From Erythrobacter donghaensis (lineage in GTDB: Bacteria; Pseudomonadota; Alphaproteobacteria; Sphingomonadales; Sphingomonadaceae): a stretch of DNA of 7,110 nucleotides. Shown one piece after another: positions 5,814 through 7,110 of this stretch. The stretch is taken from positions 1 to 7,110 of the forward strand of contig NZ_LSJS01000113.1 of NCBI RefSeq assembly GCF_001557325.1. Reading direction: 5' to 3'. Position 1 is the first letter of the stretch; each line of letters begins with the position of its first letter. Below the pieces are notes generated by a model, which was given only the letters and a program-made list of their open reading frames with translations, searched no databases and was not told where the DNA came from. A program made the position numbers and the translations under genes.

Positions 5814-6278
5814 GTAAAGGTCAAGATGCTGACCCGGTGGACTGGTCACACGACCGATTGCCCGAAGGAAAGGATTTGGGATCGTGACCTTTTCGGCAAA
5901 CACGCCGCGTGTGCCGTTGCCATCGGGTTCAAGCCCGGCACGCCAATTTCCCTCGAAACCAAGCGATGACTTGTAGGCGATGACGAAGGTGCTTGCGGGA
6001 CGGCTCTCGATCAACCGAAAGGCAAGCGTGCTTCCGTCGTCGGGGAATTCGGTCCATTGCTTGCCGTCGCCGCTGACCTCAACCTTGCCGATATCGCTAC
6101 GCCACGCCTTTTGGCCGCGAACGTCGCTGATACGAGCGTGGACCTGCTCGGGCGATGCTGCGAATTGCACCTCACGCTCGGTTCTGGTGGTTGCGGGGAT
6201 TGAAAGACCCAAGGCGTAAAGTCCGCCGAGGGCAAGCACTGCTAGCGCGGCAAGCGCTAGCAAGGCCTTCCGGATCAT
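5778..6278 (-). CDS. SRPBCC family protein with N-terminal membrane anchor
   Basis: This 166-residue protein starts with a hydrophobic segment (about 5-24, LLALAALAVLALGGLYAL) that is either a membrane anchor or an uncleaved signal. A compact domain follows whose opening (TEREVQFAASPEQVHARISD) and alternating strand pattern fit the SRPBCC/START-like helix-grip fold, which holds hydrophobic ligands. The anchor implies that the domain faces the periplasm. No catalytic residues are expected. The start is sure: ATG at 6278 overlaps the TGA of the upstream gene (ATGA) and GGAGAGG lies 5 nt before it, so translation is coupled to the alkyltransferase-like gene. A perfect 9-bp inverted repeat sits early in the coding region (6240-6262). 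The ligand and role are unknown. Confidence 0.8.
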   Translation of the reverse strand: MIRKALLALAALAVLALGGLYALGLSIPATTRTEREVQFAASPEQVHARISDVRGQKAWRSDIGKVEVSGDGKQWTEFPDDGSTLAFRLIESRPASTFVIAYKSSLGFEGNWRAGLEPDGNGTRGVFAEKVTIPNPFLRAIGRVTSPPGQHLDLYLQDLRRVTEPQ

Positions 6279-6775
6279 GTGCGCCTCTCCAGCGGATCCG
6301 TCGGCTTCCGCTCCGCATAGTCAAACACGGCAGGCTTCTTACGCAGCGGTGAAACGCGCACGCCCTCGGCTTCCAGCAGCGCCTGCTGCGCCTCGGTGCC
6401 GCCGGGGTATTTGGGATTGAGAAAGCCGCCTTTCTTCAGCACGCGCCACCAGGGCGTAAGCTCACCTTCAGGCAAACCAATGGCGCGCTGCTCCTCTGCT
6501 GCGCGCGCGCACATATTGAGGAAGATCGCAGTCGAAACGGGACAGGCCACCGCAACCTTATGGCGGCGGGCGATTGCGGCGCGAAGGTCATCAAGCGTAA
6601 CGACCTCTCCCGACTTGAGTGTGCGCACAATGGCGTTTACCTCTGCTGGGGATGAGACAACCATCGCCCCGCCATCGGCCTCACGATAACCGGGAGCACC
6701 GGGCGGAATCATATGGACAACGTGCGGTTCGCGTCCGTTGTTCAGGTGTTCCAGCGCGGTCTTTCGCTTTGCCAT
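6275..6775 (-). CDS. MGMT-fold / alkyltransferase-like protein without active-site cysteine
   Basis: The protein is 166 residues long. Its second half resembles the DNA-binding domain of O6-alkylguanine-DNA alkyltransferases and alkyltransferase-like (ATL) proteins: GEVVTLDDLRAAIARR at 56-71, ACPVSTAIF at 77-85, TPWWRVLKKGGFLNPKYPGG at 107-126 and EAQQALLEAEGVRV at 128-141. In active methyltransferases the central motif is PCHRV; in E. coli Atl it is PWHRV. Here it reads PWWRV (108-112), so the acceptor cysteine is replaced by tryptophan and the next histidine also by tryptophan. A repair methyltransferase reaction is therefore excluded; recognition of damaged bases for another repair pathway is possible by analogy with ATL proteins. 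The N-terminal ~40 residues are an extra, unassigned part. The start is ATG at 6775, with GGAG 12 nt upstream. It is the first gene of a two-gene operon with the SRPBCC gene. Confidence 0.75.
   Translation of the reverse strand: MAKRKTALEHLNNGREPHVVHMIPPGAPGYREADGGAMVVSSPAEVNAIVRTLKSGEVVTLDDLRAAIARRHKVAVACPVSTAIFLNMCARAAEEQRAIGLPEGELTPWWRVLKKGGFLNPKYPGGTEAQQALLEAEGVRVSPLRKKPAVFDYAERKPTDPLERRT
6284..6290 (-). promoter_or_regulatory. Strong Shine-Dalgarno inside the upstream gene
   Basis: GGAGAGG on the minus strand, 5 nt before the SRPBCC start, lies within the last codons of the alkyltransferase-like gene. Together with the ATGA overlap it points to coupled translation of the two genes. Confidence 0.55.
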
Positions 6776-7110
6776 AGGGTCGCTCGCTCCGATTCAAGCG
6801 AAGGCTTAGCGCATCACCGATCGCGGCGGAATAAGAGCAGTTTGTTCGCTTTTTGATCTAATCGCACCGCCGCAAGGCCCGCGCGCGACAACAGGAGCAG
6901 ACCTTCTTAAATCCATCTGTGGACGCCCCGAAAAATGCAAGAGTAAAATCGGGTCTTGGCGGTAGTCGGATGCTGCCATCTGTCCGGCCTGTTTGCGCTG
7001 GCGTAATGCCGCTGGCCCGTATGGGAGTTCGCGAACCGGATCCACATCACCCGGGCGTGCTCTGAGGCACTGTGGAAAGGTCTGGTTTTCCGGCTCCGTC
7101 TCGCCGACTG
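6776..7110. other. 335-base stretch with no recognised gene
   Basis: This should contain the promoter of the minus-strand two-gene operon, but no good -35/-10 pair could be picked. One minus-strand frame is open from the right edge down to 6806 (it includes GTG at 7045), yet its residues match nothing I know and its composition is arginine- and proline-rich, as expected of chance frames in GC-rich DNA. It could be the 3' end of a gene that starts outside the window. No terminator, tRNA or repeat was seen. Confidence 0.3.

Overview
The window looks like a chromosomal stretch of an alphaproteobacterium, most likely a sphingomonad or Erythrobacteraceae relative. The basis is high-GC coding DNA, a UrcA-family secreted protein (a family typical of Caulobacterales and Sphingomonadales), a DUF3147 gene translationally coupled to a CzcD-type transporter gene, and a long-N-terminus AraC regulator of the kind common in sphingomonads. 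This is inference from protein families; no rRNA or other marker gene is present.

Left part (1-2642): a sterol desaturase/fatty acid hydroxylase-superfamily gene lies downstream of, and on the same (minus) strand as, a membrane-anchored AraC-type regulator gene. Divergent from the regulator is a small UrcA-family exported protein. Two nearly identical 14-bp palindromes (CGATT-N4-AATCG) bracket the regulator gene. One lies just upstream of it and the other lies at its stop codon, ahead of the desaturase gene. They are candidate operators for the regulator.

Middle part (2643-4052): this is eroded DNA. A DUF3325-type membrane protein frame has no usable start codon. It runs straight into the 3' half of a CzcD-like cation diffusion facilitator gene that lacks its first four membrane helices. 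The transporter remnant is still coupled through an ATGA overlap to an intact DUF3147 membrane protein gene. The arrangement suggests a deletion that removed the 5' half of the transporter gene.

Right-centre part (4061-5567): a small membrane-tethered LuxR-type regulator (minus) is divergent from a COG4705 eight-helix membrane protein (plus). That membrane protein shows a clear fourfold internal repeat, [FY]W-x7-[TP]-x-G-x3-[GA]-D. A bulged-stem terminator with a six-T tract follows the gene.

Right part (5568-7110): a two-gene minus-strand operon with an ATGA overlap encodes an alkyltransferase-like/MGMT-fold protein, with PWWRV where a methyltransferase would have PCHRV, followed by a membrane-anchored SRPBCC protein. 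The last 335 bases hold no gene I can identify.

No mobile element, CRISPR array, tRNA or rRNA was seen. The observations most worth following up are the paired palindromes around the AraC gene, the fourfold repeat in the COG4705 protein, the PWWRV alkyltransferase-like protein, and the truncated transporter still wired to DUF3147.
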